A stretch of 64,000 nt of DNA, from assembly GCA_948144175.1 (NCBI GenBank), contig CANXME010002409.1:1-64000 (forward strand), given 5' to 3'. A program made the position numbers and the translations under genes. Of this stretch, positions 10,880 to 23,810 are shown piece by piece. The stretch comes from Closterium sp. NIES-65 (taxonomy: Eukaryota > Streptophyta > Zygnematophyceae > Desmidiales > Closteriaceae). Every line of letters begins with the position of its first letter. The first letter of the stretch is position 1. Under the pieces are notes generated by a model. The model was not told where the DNA came from. It did no database searches and saw only the letters and a list, made by a program, of their open reading frames with translations.

Positions 10880-13800
10880 CAAGCAAGGCTGATGATCACC
10901 AGGCTGAAGTGCCTTGGTGAATATATCAGCGGTGTTGGCCTGAGTGGCCACGAAACGCAGACGAAGTTGACCGGGCTGCTGCAGCTCTCGAGCCAGAAAG
11001 TAACGGAGAGCGATGTGCTTCGTTCTGTGCTCTAGTCTGTGCTCCTCACACAAGGCAATGGCAGCCTTGTTGTCGACGTACAGCACTGGAGGAGAACTAG
11101 GCCGCTCTCCCAAGTCGGTCAGCAAGTAGGTGAGCCAGCGTAGCTCCTGTGCAGCCATGGCTGTGGCGTAGATCTCAGCCTCACAACTGGAGCTGAGAAT
11201 AGAAGACGAGCGAGTAGAACGCCAAGAAAATGAACCAGAGCCAAGGCTGAAGGTGTAACCCTGTGACGACCGCTGAGTAGCCTGGTCGTCAACCCAAGAA
11301 GCGTCAGAGTGCCCAGTGAGAACAACTAAGCTCCCTCCTCCAAGCACGAGCCCCATGCCTGATGTACTACACTAGTAGCGCAATACCCTCTTTGCAGCAT
11401 CCCTGTGCACCTTTCGGTGCCTGCTAGGAGCCACGTAGCGGGCCAGAAGGCCAAGAGGGTATGCTAGGTCAGGACGAGTGCAAGTCATCAGGTACATGAG
11501 GCAACCAACTAGCTCTGGGTAAGGACCACTCAGCTCTACGGACTCATCCGAAAACAGAGCTGAGAGCGAGTGACCTATAGCCAGAGGAGTGGCCTGTGCT
11601 GAGGACCAGGTGAAGCCGAAGCGCTGAAGGACCTGCTGCACCATGTGTGACTGAGTCAGTGTGATGGTGCGGCGTGCTCTGTCCCGGGTGATCTGCAAGC
11701 CAAGGTAGCTGAGCAGTTCACCCAGGTTTGTGCACGTGTGTCTCTTCTGCAGCTCCGACTTCACGTGGGCGAGAGCCTCAGTGTCAGCAGTGGCAAAGAC
11801 CAAGTCGTCGACGTACACAAGGATGTAGAACGGCGGCAGCGAAGTGTCAGTGCGCAGAAACAGCGACGGGTCAGCAGTAGAGGGCGCGAACCCAAGTGCC
11901 GCAAGAGTAGTCCTCAGTGTGTCCTGCCACTCACGTGGCACCTGGCGGAGACCGTAGACCGGCCGCCAGAGGCTCCACTGGGTACCAGGAGGAAACGACC
12001 TAGTGAAGCCAGGAGGGCGGCGCAGCCAGATCTCCTCGTGCAGGCTGCCCTGCAAGAAAGCTGTGCTGAAGTCAAGAGAGTGAAGCTCGTAGTCACGCTG
12101 AGCAGCAACGTGCAGTAGCGCCCGAAGAGTGGTCATCTTTGGGGTGGGGGAGAAGGTCTGAAAGAAGTCTACTCCCTCTTGCTGACTGAAGCCTCGAGCA
12201 ACGTAACGAGCCTTGAAGACAGGCGGAGAACCCGGCGGCCGCTTCACCCTGAAAATCCACATGCCACTGACGATGTTCGCCCCAGGAGGGGGAACCTCGT
12301 CGACGTAAGTGCAAGTGGACTTCCAGGATGCAATCTCTGCGTCCATGGCTGACTGCCACTGAGAGGAGTATTCACCCGCGATCGCCTCAACGTAAAAGCG
12401 CGGGGTCGGGATGTCTGGAGCATTTGGGTCCCCCTCGGGGGTAATTAGCATGGAAACGAGATGAGGCGCAGCGGCTGCAAGATACTCAAGGTCCTCCTGC
12501 CTGTCCTCAAGGACGTCCATGCCTAGAGCACACTCACCCCCGACGGACGGAGGACAGACAGACTCAGACTCAGCAACAAGACTCGCAGCTTAGTCTAGAC
12601 GACAGCGAGCAGCAAAGTCGACAAGCTCAGCAACTAGGGCAGACGCAGCAGCAGACTCAAAGGAAGGGTCAGTGACAGCAGTGGCCAGGAGACGCGTGAC
12701 AGTAGGACTGGCAGCACGAAGAGAGTCAGACTCCAGGTCAGCAAGAATAGGAAGAGAGGACGCAGGAGGAGACGGCAGAGGGACACGCTGTGGAGCAGTG
12801 GAAGGACGCAGAGTCATATAGTGTGTGCCAGCGACAGGTGGAGGACGCTCACGCGGAACACGGCGACTAGTGCGAGCAGCACGAACAGGTGACACAGGAC
12901 GAGACACAGGCGACACAGGACGAGACTCAGGCTCACGACGCTCTGTAAGACCGCCTGTCGGACCAGTGTAGGGAGAAGGACCAGGAAGTGGCGAGGCAGA
13001 CGGGAGCTGGGACTGCGACTGAACAAGCGGAGGACACTCTAAGGAGGGAGGAGGACTAGGAGGAGGCGGCTAACCAAGAACCTGCGGAAGGAGCGGAACG
13101 AAGTACGGCCGCGGCCATGAAGTGCCCCCAGAAGCAGCAGAGACAGCACCAAAACCTCCAGCCGAACCAGCACAAGCAGCACCTCCGGCAGCTCCAGAGC
13201 CTCCAGCAGCACTGGCAGCACCTTAAGCAGCTCCAGAACCTCCAGTAGCACCAGCAGCACCTACAGCCGCTCCAGGACCTCCGGCAGCACCAGCAGCACC
13301 TCCAGCAGCTCTAGGACCTCCAGCAGCACCAGCAGCACCTCCAGCAGCACCAGCACCAGCAGTACCTCCAGCAGCAGGGCCTCCAGCTGGCGGTACCTCA
13401 ACACCAGGAGCTCCACTCCTGAGGCTGCAGCGCCGAGCGTACCACTGACGTAGCCGCTGAGGGGAGGGAGGCTCTGGCTGCGGCACTGCACCTGAGGGGC
13501 CACCAGCCCCGACTCCAGCAGACCCCCCAGCTCCAGTAGCCCCAGGACGGAGGCTGTAGCGCTGGGAGTACCACTCACGCAGTTGCTGTGAAGAGGGAGC
13601 GCCACCAGGCTCAGCACCCCCAGTCTCAGCACCCCCAGTCTCAGCACCCCCAAGCTCACCACCCCCAGTCGCAGCACCTCCAGGCTCAGCACCCAAAGTC
13701 TCCGCACCCCCGGACTCAGCACCCCCAGTCTCCGCACCCATAGGCTCAGCACCCCTAGTCTCCGCACCCCCAGGCTCAGCACCCCCAGTCTCAGTGCCCC

Positions 13801-16615
13801 CAGACCCAGCACCACCAGGCTCAGCACGCTCAGTACCTCGCGCAGGACCAGAGTCAACAGCTACCTCGACAGGCTTGACCGGGTCTACCTAGGAAACACC
13901 TGAGGGAGCAGCACCCTGGGGAGGGAGGGGGTTTACCGACGGGACACCTGGGGTGAGGAAGAGCGGCGGGGGGGGGGGAGAGGGGCAGTGCGGTAGGGGA
14001 AGAGACGGTAAAAGGGTACCGACTCGTCAAAGGTGACGTCCTGAGAGGCGAAGACACGGCGCGAGGTGGGGTGGTAAAACCGCCAGCCAGGCGCGTCAGG
14101 GACAAAGCCTAGGAAGACACAGGGAACAGCCCGGGAGGAGATTTTGTCCACGGACGTATCGCGGACAAAGGTTCGACATCCCCACACTCGGAACACCGAC
14201 GCATCGCCAACCTCCCCCGTCCAACGCAGGGTAGGCGAGGTCTCCGGGATAGAGACACGGGGCCAGAGGTTGAGCTGATGCGCGGCGTACTGCACTGCAA
14301 ACGCCCACTGGAAATAGGGGGCAGCCGCATGGATCATGGAGGTACGAGCGACCTCCATGACAAGACCAATGCGGCGCTCAGCAACCCCATTCTGCTGCGG
14401 AGAGGCCGGGAGAGTGAACGTCTGGCGGATGCCGTGCTCCGCTCAGTAGGCTGCCAAGAGGTCAGAGGAAAACTCGCCACCTCTGTCAGAGTGCAGACGT
14501 AGGACAGGAAAGTCCGACTGGAACCGCTGGCGGAGCTGGAGACGAGCAGCGCGGATCCAGGGGATCAAGACATCAGGGACCTCACCCTTGGTACACAAGG
14601 GGAAGACCGTGGTGTAGCGCGTGTAGTCGTCGAAGACCAGCAGAAAGTACCGCTCGTGGCCCTGTCCCCGGACGCGGGCGGGGCCCCACACGTCCAGGTG
14701 GAGAGTCTGCAGGGGAGCCTCTGTGGGAGGGAACGAGGAGGAGTGAGGAGCGGCGCGCTGCCGCCCCTCGACACAGGGAAGACAGGGAGGAGCAGGCGAG
14801 GGTGGCAGGGGAGGAAGAACTCTGGGAAGACCAGAGACAAGGTACCTGGAGTGCATGCCGCGAAGGCGCTGCACTGACGGTTGACCAAGGCGGTGGTGCC
14901 AGAGGACAGTCCTGTGCGACAGGGAGCCGCACGAGCAGGGGGCCGACAGCTGACCTGACGCAGACGCAGACGCAGCTACGTTAGGGGACTCAGTGGTCAG
15001 TGTGTACAAGTCCGACCCCGGCTGCCGAGTAAAGGTAGCCAGGTGACGACCCGTCCGGGCACACGTGCAGTGCGTCACACGCTCGTAGGCCGGGGTGAAC
15101 TGGTGAACACCCGCGTCCTGGAGCGCGGAACCCGCCACCAAGTTCGTAGAGAACGAGGGGAGCTAGAGGCTCGACAGCGTGCCAGACAGGACAGCAGGAC
15201 AAGGGAGGGCAGTGGTGGAGGTCGCAATGACCGAACCCCCTGAGGGGTCAGCCAGGGAGACAGCAACAGGTCTAGGGAGCTGCTCTAGGGCAGTGCGGCC
15301 GCGAAAGAAATAGCGGGAAGCACTTGAGTCCAGTGTGAAGGTGTGCAGTGCTCAGTAGGTGCGGTACCAGCAGACGCAGACGCACTAGCACCTAGGGCAG
15401 CAGCCACACCAGGACCTGGAGCAGCAGACGCGCTAGCACCTAGAGCTGCAGCCTCACTGGTCCCAATACCCGGGTCGGGCGGTACACTCAGGTAACAGTC
15501 ACCCTCAACACTAATAGTCAATGCATACATAGCAGCAAGGATAGCATCATAATTAAGAGCAAAGAAATCAATCCCCTTCCTAAGCAGATCAACCCAGCGG
15601 GGCAGCTCAGAGGCGTCAGGGAACTGCTCGCGCCAGGCGTCGTCGGGGCGAAAGAAACAGCACTGTGCGTGTGAAACTTCCCACAAGTCTGGCCAGTGCG
15701 GTCACCTTTGCGGATGACGTACGGGCAGGTACCTCCACCCCCAGACCCCCCACGCTGAGAGTACCACTCACGGAGCTGCTGGGGCGAGGGAGTCTCGCCG
15801 GGATGCTGCTGGTGCTGCCTCTGGCCATCGCCGAACCCCCCACGCTGCACCGCTCCACCGCGCCCACCACCCGCTCCACCGCCGCCACCACTGCCACCAC
15901 CGCCCCCACCACCCCCACCACCGCCGCCGCCACTACCCCCTGTGCCGCCACTGACCCCCCCACCACCCGCGCCACTCCCACCTCCGCCACCACCCCCACC
16001 CCCCCCACCCCCTCCACCGCCGCCGCCCCTGCCTCCACCTCCACCACCCCTGCCCCCCTTGCCCCTACCGCCCTTGCGCCTCCCACTAGGAGCAGACGCG
16101 GCCCCGACCCCCTCAGCACCGAGGTAGTCGACAGCAGCAGCAGATGCAATGGAGGGGAGGAGGGGGGAGGGGGAGCACCCCTCAAAGAAGGGGGTGCGGG
16201 GGTCACCACGAGAGGCACCTACAGCTACAATGCTCTTCTCAGCTGCTAGGAGTTCCTTCTCGAGGAGGTCGACAGTGAGGTCAGTGGGGGAGAGGGCGAG
16301 AAACTGGTCCTTGATAGTGCGAAGGGAGTCAAGGAGGCGGGTGAAAAGGTGGTACAGTGTGAGGTACATCGGGGGGGGGGGGGGTTCTTGGCGAGGAAAT
16401 CGGGGGGGAGTGCGGCACGGTAGCGGAGATCACTAGTACGGAGGTGAGTGATGAGGTCAGCTACAGTGGCAAAGGTAGACAGATCGGGGAAGAGGTAGGG
16501 CAGTGAGAGACGGCCTATCGCAGCAGTGGCAGGGGAGGAGTAGCGGGCAACTACAGCGTCATACAGCTCCTTAGCGGTCTTATGCTGGCCGAAGTGCTCG
16601 CGCTCATCTAACGGC
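10880..16615 (-). pseudogene. Copia-2 Gag (part), protease, integrase, reverse transcriptase, RNase H
   Basis: Copia order on the minus strand: glycine-rich Gag, protease, integrase with SDRGGEFSSDLLAAY in the catalytic core, a linker rich in GGAETGGAEPGG and alanine/glycine (about 12.6-13.9 kb), reverse transcriptase with YILVYVDDLVFA near 11.81 kb, and RNase H with TGHSDASWVDDQATQRSSQG and YVDNKAAIALCEEHRLEHRT. Integrase before reverse transcriptase identifies Ty1/copia. Several breaks. Confidence 0.88.
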
Positions 16616-16620
16616 AGGTG

Positions 16621-16751
16621 TGTCAGAACATTATAGCTTATGCTTTTGTGTAGGCTATAGTGGGGTATCCCATAGGGGGTACAACCCAATTAGGGTTAGT
16701 ACTTGTACCCACTTCACTCATAGTTCATTCATTCACGTTCACTTCTTCACA
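16621..16751 (+). repeat. 5' LTR of Copia-3 (131 bp)
   Basis: TGTCAGAACATTATAGC... to ...TTCTTCACA, then the primer-binding site. Identical to 22652-22782. Confidence 0.95.
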
Positions 16752-16854
16752 TGGAATCAGAGCAGGTCCCCTCCTAGGGACTGTTCCCAGGGCCCACCGA
16801 AGCGCGCCCCGAGGCGCGCGTTCCTTTTTTTTTCGCGACCCTCCATGTCGCCCC

Positions 16855-17575
16855 TAGCGGCCCGTTACGCCGCCCTTACCTACGCGGCCCCGCCGCCCTT
16901 ACCTCCGCGGCCCCGCCGCCCCTACCTACGCGGCCCCGCCGCCCTTACGTCGCGGCCCCGCCGCCCTTACGTCGCGGCCCCGCCGCCCCTACCTACGCGG
17001 CCCCGCCGCCCTCACGTCGCGGCCCCGCCGCCCTCACGTCGCGGCCCCGCCGCCCTCACCTCGCGGCCCCGCCGCCCTCACGTCGCGGCCCCGCCGCCCT
17101 CACGTTGCGGCCCCGCCGCCCTTACGTCGCGGCCCCGCAGCCCTCACGTCGCGGCCCCGCCGCCCCTCACGTCGCGGCCCCGCCGCCCTCACGTTGCGGC
17201 CTCGCCGCCCTTACGTCGCGGCCCCGCCGCCCTCACATCGCGGCCCAGTCGCCTCACCTTCGCGGCCTCGCCGCCCTCACCTTCGCGGCTCCGCCGCCCT
17301 TACCTACACGGCCCCGCCGCCCTTACCTACGCGGCCCCGCCGCCCTTACCTACGCGGCCCCGCCGCCCTTACGTCGCGGCCCCGCCGCCCTTACGTCGCG
17401 GCCCCGCCGCCCCTCACGTCGCGGCCCCGCCGCCCTCACGTAGCGGCCCCACCGCCTCACCTTCGCGGCCCCGCCGCCCTCACGTAGCGGCCCCGCCGCC
17501 TCACCTTCCCGGCCCCGCCGCCCTCACGTAGCGGCCCCGCCGCCTCACCTTTGCGGCCTCGCCGGTCTCCCCTCC
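16855..17575 (+). repeat. GC-rich tandem repeats in the Copia-3 leader
   Basis: About 35 near-identical units of roughly 20-22 bp (CTTACGTCGCGGCCCCGCCG type). Being almost stop-free they give a 300-codon frame of Pro-Arg-Arg-Pro/Val-Ala-Ala-Pro repeats, which starts in the LTR. I treat this frame as a by-product of the repeat. Confidence 0.85.
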
Positions 17576-17823
17576 AGCCGAGCCGCCCGAGCAGCCGCCC
17601 GCCACACTGCCCGGTCCCGGAGCAGCCGAGCCGCCCAGCAGCAGCCGCCGAGCCGCAGTTCAGCCAAGCCGCCCAGCAGCCGCCGCCGAGCAGCAGTACC
17701 GCCGAGCCGCCCCGCAGCCGAGCCGCACTACTGCCGAGCCGCCCGACCTGCCCTGTCTGGTGAGCAGAGCCCCACTGCTACTGCGTGCCCTTCCCCCACT
17801 GCTTGCACTGCTAGTCTGTCGTC

Positions 17824-20800
17824 ATGGCTACCCCTACTGTCCTCGCTTTTGACGCTGAGGGTCGAGCCATTGACTTTGAGGTCTGGGTCGACGACCTGCA
17901 GTTGTTGTAGCGATCTTTGATCTTGACTTTGATGCTATCCTTGCTGCCATGTATGCTGTGACTATTAGTGATGAGGGTGACTGTTACCGGTGTTTCCCGC
18001 CCGACCCGGGCATTGGTACAGCTGCGCTAGGTGCTTGTGAGGCTATTGCTCTAGGTGCCAGTGCGTCTGCACTCTCAGGTACTGGTGAGGCTGCGCTCTC
18101 AGGTACTGCGTCGGCTTCGGCCTCTCTCACCTTCACACTTGACTCAGGGGCTTCTCGCTCCTTCTTTCGAGACCGCACCACACTCACGCCGCTTGGTCGG
18201 CCGGTTGCAGTCTCCCTGGCTGACCCCTCTGGGGGTCCTGTCCTTGCTCACTTCTCCACTGTCCTCCCGTGTCCGGCTGCCCCCTCGGGCACCCTGCTGG
18301 GTCTGTACCTCCCCTCGTTCTCGACGAACTTGGTGAGTGGTGCTGACCTGCAGGATGCGGGGGTTCACCAGTTTACTCCTGCGAGTCAGCGGGGGACCCA
18401 CTTCTCGGACGCCCGCACAGGCCGACACCTAGCCACGTTTTCGCGTCGGCCCGGGTCGAGTCTCTACACCCTAACCGTTGAGTCTCCTCCAGTCCCTGCG
18501 TCTGGTCAGGTAGCTGCGTCGGGTCAGGTGTTTGCTGCTGCGTCCAGGTCTGGTCCTGAGTCTGCCCCCTGCTCGTGTCGCCTCCTGTCTCACGAGACTC
18601 TCTTGTGGCACCACCGTCTTGGCCACCCCTCCTTGCCTCGTCTTCGGGGCCAGGACCTTCCTGTGTCCCCTGTGTCGAGGGGCGGCTCCGGGCTGCCCCT
18701 CACTCCTCCCAGTTTCCCCTGACAGAGGCTCCTCTGCAGACGCTTCACATGGACGTGTGGGGCCCAGCCCACGTCCGTGGACAGGGTCACGAGCGCTACT
18801 TCCTACTACTAATTGACGACTACTCGCGTTACACCACAATCTTCCCCTTGCGCAGCAAGGGTGATGTCACTGAGGTGTTGATCGACTGGATCCGCGCGGC
18901 TCGTCTCCAGCTCAGGAGGAGCTTCGGCTCGGACTTTCTTGTTCTGCGTCTGCACTCTGACCGAGGCGGAGAGTTCTCCTCTGGCCTTCTGCGAGCCTAC
19001 TGTCTTGCACGAGGCATCCGCCAGACCTTCACGCTTCCGGACTCTCCACAGCAAAATGGGATTGCTGAGCGCCGCATTGGCATGGTCATGGACGTCGCTC
19101 GTACGTCCATGATGCATGCGGCTGCCCCCCATTTTCTGTGGCCGTTTGCGGTTCGGTACGCGGCGCATCAGCTCAACCTTCACCCCAGCTCTGCTGTGGA
19201 CGGGGAAGGTAGGCGATGCGTCTGCGTTCCGTGTCTGGGGATCTCGGGCGTTTGTCCGCGACCTGTCTGCGAACAAGCTGTCCCCTCGTGCTGCTCCCTG
19301 TGTCTTCCTAGGCTTCCCCCCTGACGCCCCAGGGTGGCAGTTCTACCACCCCTCCTCTCGTCGTGTTCTGTCCTCCCAGGACGTCACGTTCGACGAGTCC
19401 GTCCCCTTCTACCGCCTCTTCCCCTACCGCACTCCTTCCCTCCCGCCGCCACCGCACTTCCTTGTGCCAGGTCCCCCCCCGGTAGACCCCCTTCCCCCTC
19501 AGGGTCCTGCCCCTTCAGGTGTGTCCCAGGTAGATGCAGTCGAGCCAGTCGAGGTTGCTGGTGACTCAGGTACTGCTGGGGGTGCTGAGCCTGGGGGTGC
19601 TGAGCCTGGGGGTGCTGACTCTGGGGGTGCTGAGTCTGGGGGTGCTGAGCCTGGGGGTGCTGAGCCTGGGGGTGCTGCCTCTGGGGGTGCTGAGCCTGGG
19701 GGTGCTGACTCTGAGGGTGCTGCGCGCGTGGGTGCTGAGCCTGGGGGTGGTGAGCCTGGGGGTGCTGCGTCTGGAGCTGCTGAGCCTGGAGGTGTGGAGC
19801 CTGCGGCCACTGGACCTCCCCTTGTGGCGTCTGGCGGTACTGGGCCTGGAGGTTCTCCGGGTGTTTCGTCTCGGCGGGAGCCACTCTCTCCACAGGAGCT
19901 GCGCGAGTGGTTTGCTCGCCGCTGGAGGCGTACTGCTGGAGCTGGCGCTTCTTCGGCGGCTGAGGGTGCTGGTGCCGCCGGTCCCGGAGCTGCTGGGCCT
20001 GCGGGTCCGCCTGGAGCTGGAGCTGCTGAGGGTGTTGGTTTTGAGACTACTACTGTCCGTCCTGGTGGTGGTCGTGCTGCGGGTGCTGTTGGCGCTGCTG
20101 GAGGTCCTGCCGTTGGAGGTGCTGTTGGCACTGGTGCTGCCGGAGGTGCTGAGGGTGCTGGTGCTGTCCCTGCTGTGCCTGGTGCCACCGCGCGGCCTCG
20201 GTCGTACTTCGTTCCGCTCCTTCAGTAGGTTCTTGGTCTTCCTCCTCTCTTAGAGGGTCCACCGCCTGTCCAGTCGCACTCACAGTTACCGCCTGCCTCC
20301 CCACTGCCTTCTCCCTCTCCCTACACTGGTCCTACTGGAGGTCTTGCTGAGCGTCGTGAGCCTGCGTCTCGTCCTGCGTCGCCTGTTCGTGCTGCTCGCA
20401 CTAGTGGTCGTAGTTCGCGTCAGCGTCCTCCTCCTGTCCCTGGCACGCACCGGATGTCTCTGCGTCCGTCCACTGCTCCTCTGCGTGCCCCTTTGCCCTC
20501 TCCTCCTGAGTCCTCTCTTCCTGCGCTTGCCGACCCTGAGTCAGACTCTCTTCGTGCTGCCAGTCCTACTGTCACGCGTCTCCTTGCTACTGTCGTCACT
20601 GACTCCTCCTTTGAGTCCAGTGCTGCGTCTAATCTTGTTGCTGAGCTCGTCGACTTTGCTGCTCGCTGTCGTCTAGACTACGCTGCTAGTCTTGTTGCTG
20701 AGTCTGCGTCTGTCTGTCCTCCGTCCGTCGGGGGTGAGTGTGCTCTTCGCACGGACGTCCTTGAGGACAGGCAGGAGGAGTTTCAGTGTCTGGCTGCTGC

Positions 20801-22439
20801 TTCACCTCATCTCGCGTCTGTACTGCTTGCCCCTGAGGGAGACCCGGATGCACTAGACATCCCGACTCTGCGCTCTTACGCGGAGGCCGTAGAGGGTCCC
20901 TACTCCTCTCAGTGGCAGGCAGCTATGGATGCAGAGATGGCTTCCTGGAAGTCCACAGGCACCTACGTTGACGCGGTTCCCCCTCCTGGGGCGAACATCG
21001 TCAGTGGGATGTGGATCTTCAGGGTGAAGCGGCCGCCGGGCTCTCCACCTGTCTTCAAGGCGCGGTACGTGGCTCGTGGCTTCAGTCAGCGGCAGGGAGT
21101 TGACTACTTTCAGACCTTCTCTCCCACCCCGAAGATGACCACTCTTCGGGTGCTGCTGCACATAGCCGCTCAGCACGACTACGAGCTCCACTCTCTTGAC
21201 TTCAGCACTGCTTTCTTGCAGGGTAGCCTCCACGAGGAGATCTGGCTGCGCCGTCCACCTGGCTTCACTGGGACTTTCCCTCCTGGCACCCAGTGGAGCC
21301 TCCGACGGCCAGTCTACGGTCTCCGCCAGGCACCACGTGAGTGGCACGACACACTGAGGACTACGCTTGCGGCTCTTGGGTTTGCTCCCTCTACTGCTGA
21401 CCCGTCGTTGTTTCTGCGCACCGACACCTCTCTGCCGCCGTTCTACATCCTCGTGTACGTCGACGACTTGGTCTTTGCCACAGCAGACACTGCTGGACTC
21501 GCCTATGTGAAGTCCGAGCTGCAGAAGAGACACACGTGCATAGACCTTGGTGAACTGCGCAGCTACCTTGGCTTGCAGATCACTCGGGACAGAGCACGCC
21601 GCACCATTACCTTGACTCAGTCACACATGGTGCAGCAGGTCCTTCAGCGCTTCGGCTTCACGTACTCCTCGCCTCAGGCCACTCCTCTGCCTACTCGCCA
21701 CTCGCTCTCAGCTCTGCCTTCGGATGAGTCCGTAGAGTCGAGTGGCCCGTACCTAGAGCTTGTTGGCTGCCTCATGCACCTGATGACCTGCACACGACCT
21801 GACCTTGCATACCGTCTTAGCATTCTCGCACGCTATGTTGCTCCTGGGAGACACAGACCGGAGCACATGGCTGCAGCGAAGAGGGTGTTGCGCTACTTGT
21901 GCAGTACGTTGGGCATGGGGCTTGTGCTTGGAGGGCAGAGTCCAGTGGTCCTCACTGGGCACGCGGACGCTTCTTGGGCTGACAACCAGGCTACTCAGCG
22001 GTCGTCGCAGGGTTACACCTTCAGTCTTGGTTCCGGCTCTGTTTCGTGGCGGGCTACTCGCTCGTCTTCTGTTCTCGGCTCCAGTTGTGAGGCTGAGATC
22101 TACGCCGGGGCCATGGCTGCTCAGGAGCTTCGCTGGCTCACCTACCTGCTGACTGACCTTGGAGAGCCGCCTCGTTCTCCTCCAGTGCTGTACGTAGACA
22201 ACAAGGCCATGCTGGCCTTGTGTCGAGAGCAGCGCCTGGAGCACAGAACGAAGCACATTGCTCTCCGCTACTTTCTTGCTCGTGAGCTGCAGCAGCGTGG
22301 TCAGTTGCGACTTGCGTACGTGGCCTCTGAGGCCAACACTGCTGATGTTTTCACCAAGGCACTTCCGCCTTGTGATCATCAGCGTTTCTGCACTCAGCTG
22401 GGACTTGTCCCAGTCTTGCCTCACTTGCTCACCTCCTGA
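17824..22439 (+). pseudogene. Copia-3 Gag remnant and Pol
   Basis: Short Gag start (MATPTVLAFDAEGRAIDFEV), protease (LDSGASRSFFRDRTTL, about 18.13 kb), integrase with the HHCC segment near 18.6 kb and catalytic parts HMDVWGP, HSDRGGEFSS and QQNGIAERR. A linker of GGAEP-type pentapeptides follows (19.58-19.80 kb), then reverse transcriptase (YILVYVDDLVFA near 21.46 kb) and RNase H (HADASWADNQATQRSSQG, YVDNKAMLALCREQRLEHRT). A few breaks in the first half. Confidence 0.9.
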
Positions 22440-22651
22440 CCTTACTTGTACTCTTGCATATATATATACCTGCTCTTGCTTGTTTAGACTTATATATATA
22501 TGTCTCCTCCTGCATGTGAACTGGCCTTGTGGCCTTGACCTTGTGCTCAGACTGTGTGGTAACGTTGTGATCCACCATGAGCTTACTTTGCTTTGCTTTG
22601 CTTGACTGGTCTTGTGACCCCTTGTTCTCCCCCACTTTGCCTATGGGGGTG

Positions 22652-22782
22652 TGTCAGAACATTATAGCTTATGCTTTTGTGTAGGCTATAGTGGGGTATC
22701 CCATAGGGGGTACAACCCAATTAGGGTTAGTACTTGTACCCACTTCACTCATAGTTCATTCATTCACGTTCACTTCTTCACA
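22652..22782 (+). repeat. 3' LTR of Copia-3 (131 bp)
   Basis: Identical to the 5' LTR. Preceded by a roughly 210-bp AT-containing tail (two TATATATA tracts, GTGAACTGGCC, CTTTGCTTTG) that also occurs before the 3' LTRs of Copia-4, -5 and -6. Confidence 0.95.
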
Positions 22783-22787
22783 AGGTG

Positions 22788-23677
22788 GCTGCGAACGGCT
22801 AGGCGAGCATGGGCGTCACGAGTCTGCCACTGTGAGCGAGTAGTACTGTCAGCAGTAGCAGCAGGTGCGGGAGCAGCGCCGGACGTGTGGTCATAGAGGG
22901 AAACATCGTCCTTGGCAGTGATTTGGAGGTACAGGTGAAGATCATCAAGCCAGACATCGAACTTAATCGGGCGGCCCTCGGCGTCAAAGGTGAGAACAGT
23001 GGGACTGGCCATAGTGGCAGTAGCAGTAGCAGTAATAGCAGTAGCAGCAGTAGCAGTAGCAGCAGAAGCAGGAAGAGCAGTTGCAGCAGGTAGGGCGGCG
23101 CGGCTCGGTCAGGGCGGCGCGGCTCGGTCAGGGCGGCGCGGCTCGGTCAGGGCGGCGCGACTCGGGCGGCGCGACTCGGGCGACGCGGCTCGGGCAAGTA
23201 AGGCGGCGCGACGGCGGGCCTAGGCTCGGTGCGCGGCGGCGCATAGGGTGCAGCTGGCACGGGCCGCGGCTGCGTTCTAGCGGCGGCTAAGCGCGAGCTG
23301 CAGCAGCCGATGCGCGATCGCCGCAGCGCGCTGGGTGCGACCTGCGGGCAGGCGGCTGTGGGTCGCGCGTCGGCCTAGGGGCAGGCGGCTGTGGGTCACG
23401 CGTCGGCCTAGGGGCGAGCGGGGCCTACGGGCGACGGCCTGCTGGGGCTCGCGAGAAAAAATCGGGCTGCCCTAGGCGGCGGTTTTCCTACGCGCGCTAA
23501 AACGGCGGGGCCGCGCTCGGGCTGCTAGCGGGCTGCACACGGGCAGCGTGAGAGGAGAGCGCACGAGGGCGCACTAGGGGAGAGGCGCACGAGGGCGCTA
23601 AAAAAAATAGGGGCGCACGAGGGCACCTCTAGCGGAACTGTGGGCCCTTAGGTCTAGAATCTAAGCTCTTAATACCA
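22788..23677 (-). pseudogene. Copia-2 Gag start and GC-rich leader
   Basis: The minus-strand Gag N-terminal region ends at about 23012 (start MASPTVLTFDAEGRPIKFDV). It continues the Copia-2 Gag that stops at 16615. Upstream on the minus strand come GCAGTA triplet repeats and GGCGGCGCGGCTCGGTCA tandem units, up to the primer-binding site TGGTATTAAGAGC beside the 5' LTR. Confidence 0.85.
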
Positions 23678-23805
23678 TGTCAGAAACAAGAAGTGATTGA
23701 ACTATGAAACATTGGAGTACAAGTATGAAACCCTAGAGTTGTGTACCCCCTAAAGGCTAACCCACTATAGCCTACATAGCAATAACACATATATAATGTT
23801 TGACA
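23678..23805 (-). repeat. 5' LTR of Copia-2 (128 bp)
   Basis: Differs from the 3' LTR at 3 of 128 positions. Flanked on the right by target duplication GATTC. Confidence 0.92.
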
Positions 23806-23810
23806 GATTC

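Larger units (their letters stand above)
16621..22782 (+). mobile_element. Copia-3, young Ty1/copia element nested in the Copia-2 Gag
   Basis: Plus-strand element, 6162 bp, with LTRs 16621-16751 and 22652-22782 and target duplication AGGTG (16616-16620 and 22783-22787). The two 131-bp LTRs are identical base for base, making it the most recent insertion in the window. Primer-binding site TGGAATCAGAGC at 16752; purine tract ATGGGGGTG before the 3' LTR. Parts: leader repeats (16.86-17.58 kb), a Gag remnant, protease (about 18.1 kb), integrase (18.6-19.3 kb), linker, reverse transcriptase, RNase H (to 22.44 kb). Despite its youth it is broken, with a few breaks, all outside the reverse transcriptase/RNase H half. 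Confidence 0.95.
10752..23805 (-). mobile_element. Copia-2, Ty1/copia element inserted in Gypsy-1 and split by Copia-3
   Basis: Minus-strand element with LTRs 23678-23805 (5') and 10752-10879 (3') and target duplication GATTC (10747-10751 and 23806-23810). It lies between the reverse transcriptase and RNase H of Gypsy-1. Its own Gag is interrupted at 16620 by Copia-3, resuming at 22788. Parts: GC-rich leader (about 23.0-23.7 kb), Gag, protease (about 15.3 kb), integrase (14.1-15.0 kb), repeat linker, reverse transcriptase (11.4-12.4 kb) and RNase H (10.9-11.3 kb). The LTRs differ at 3 of 128 positions. Broken, roughly six to ten breaks, though the reverse transcriptase part is well kept. Confidence 0.93.

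Noticed and set aside
16620-17531. Plus-strand frame of 303 codons, Pro-Arg-Ala repeats
   Set aside because: Starts inside the Copia-3 LTR and runs through the leader tandem repeat; open because the unit lacks stops, with no protein family likeness.
19499-20188. Minus-strand Pro/Ala-rich frame opposite the Copia-3 linker
   Set aside because: Produced by the pentapeptide-coding repeat read backwards; similar shadow frames sit opposite the same linker in other copies.
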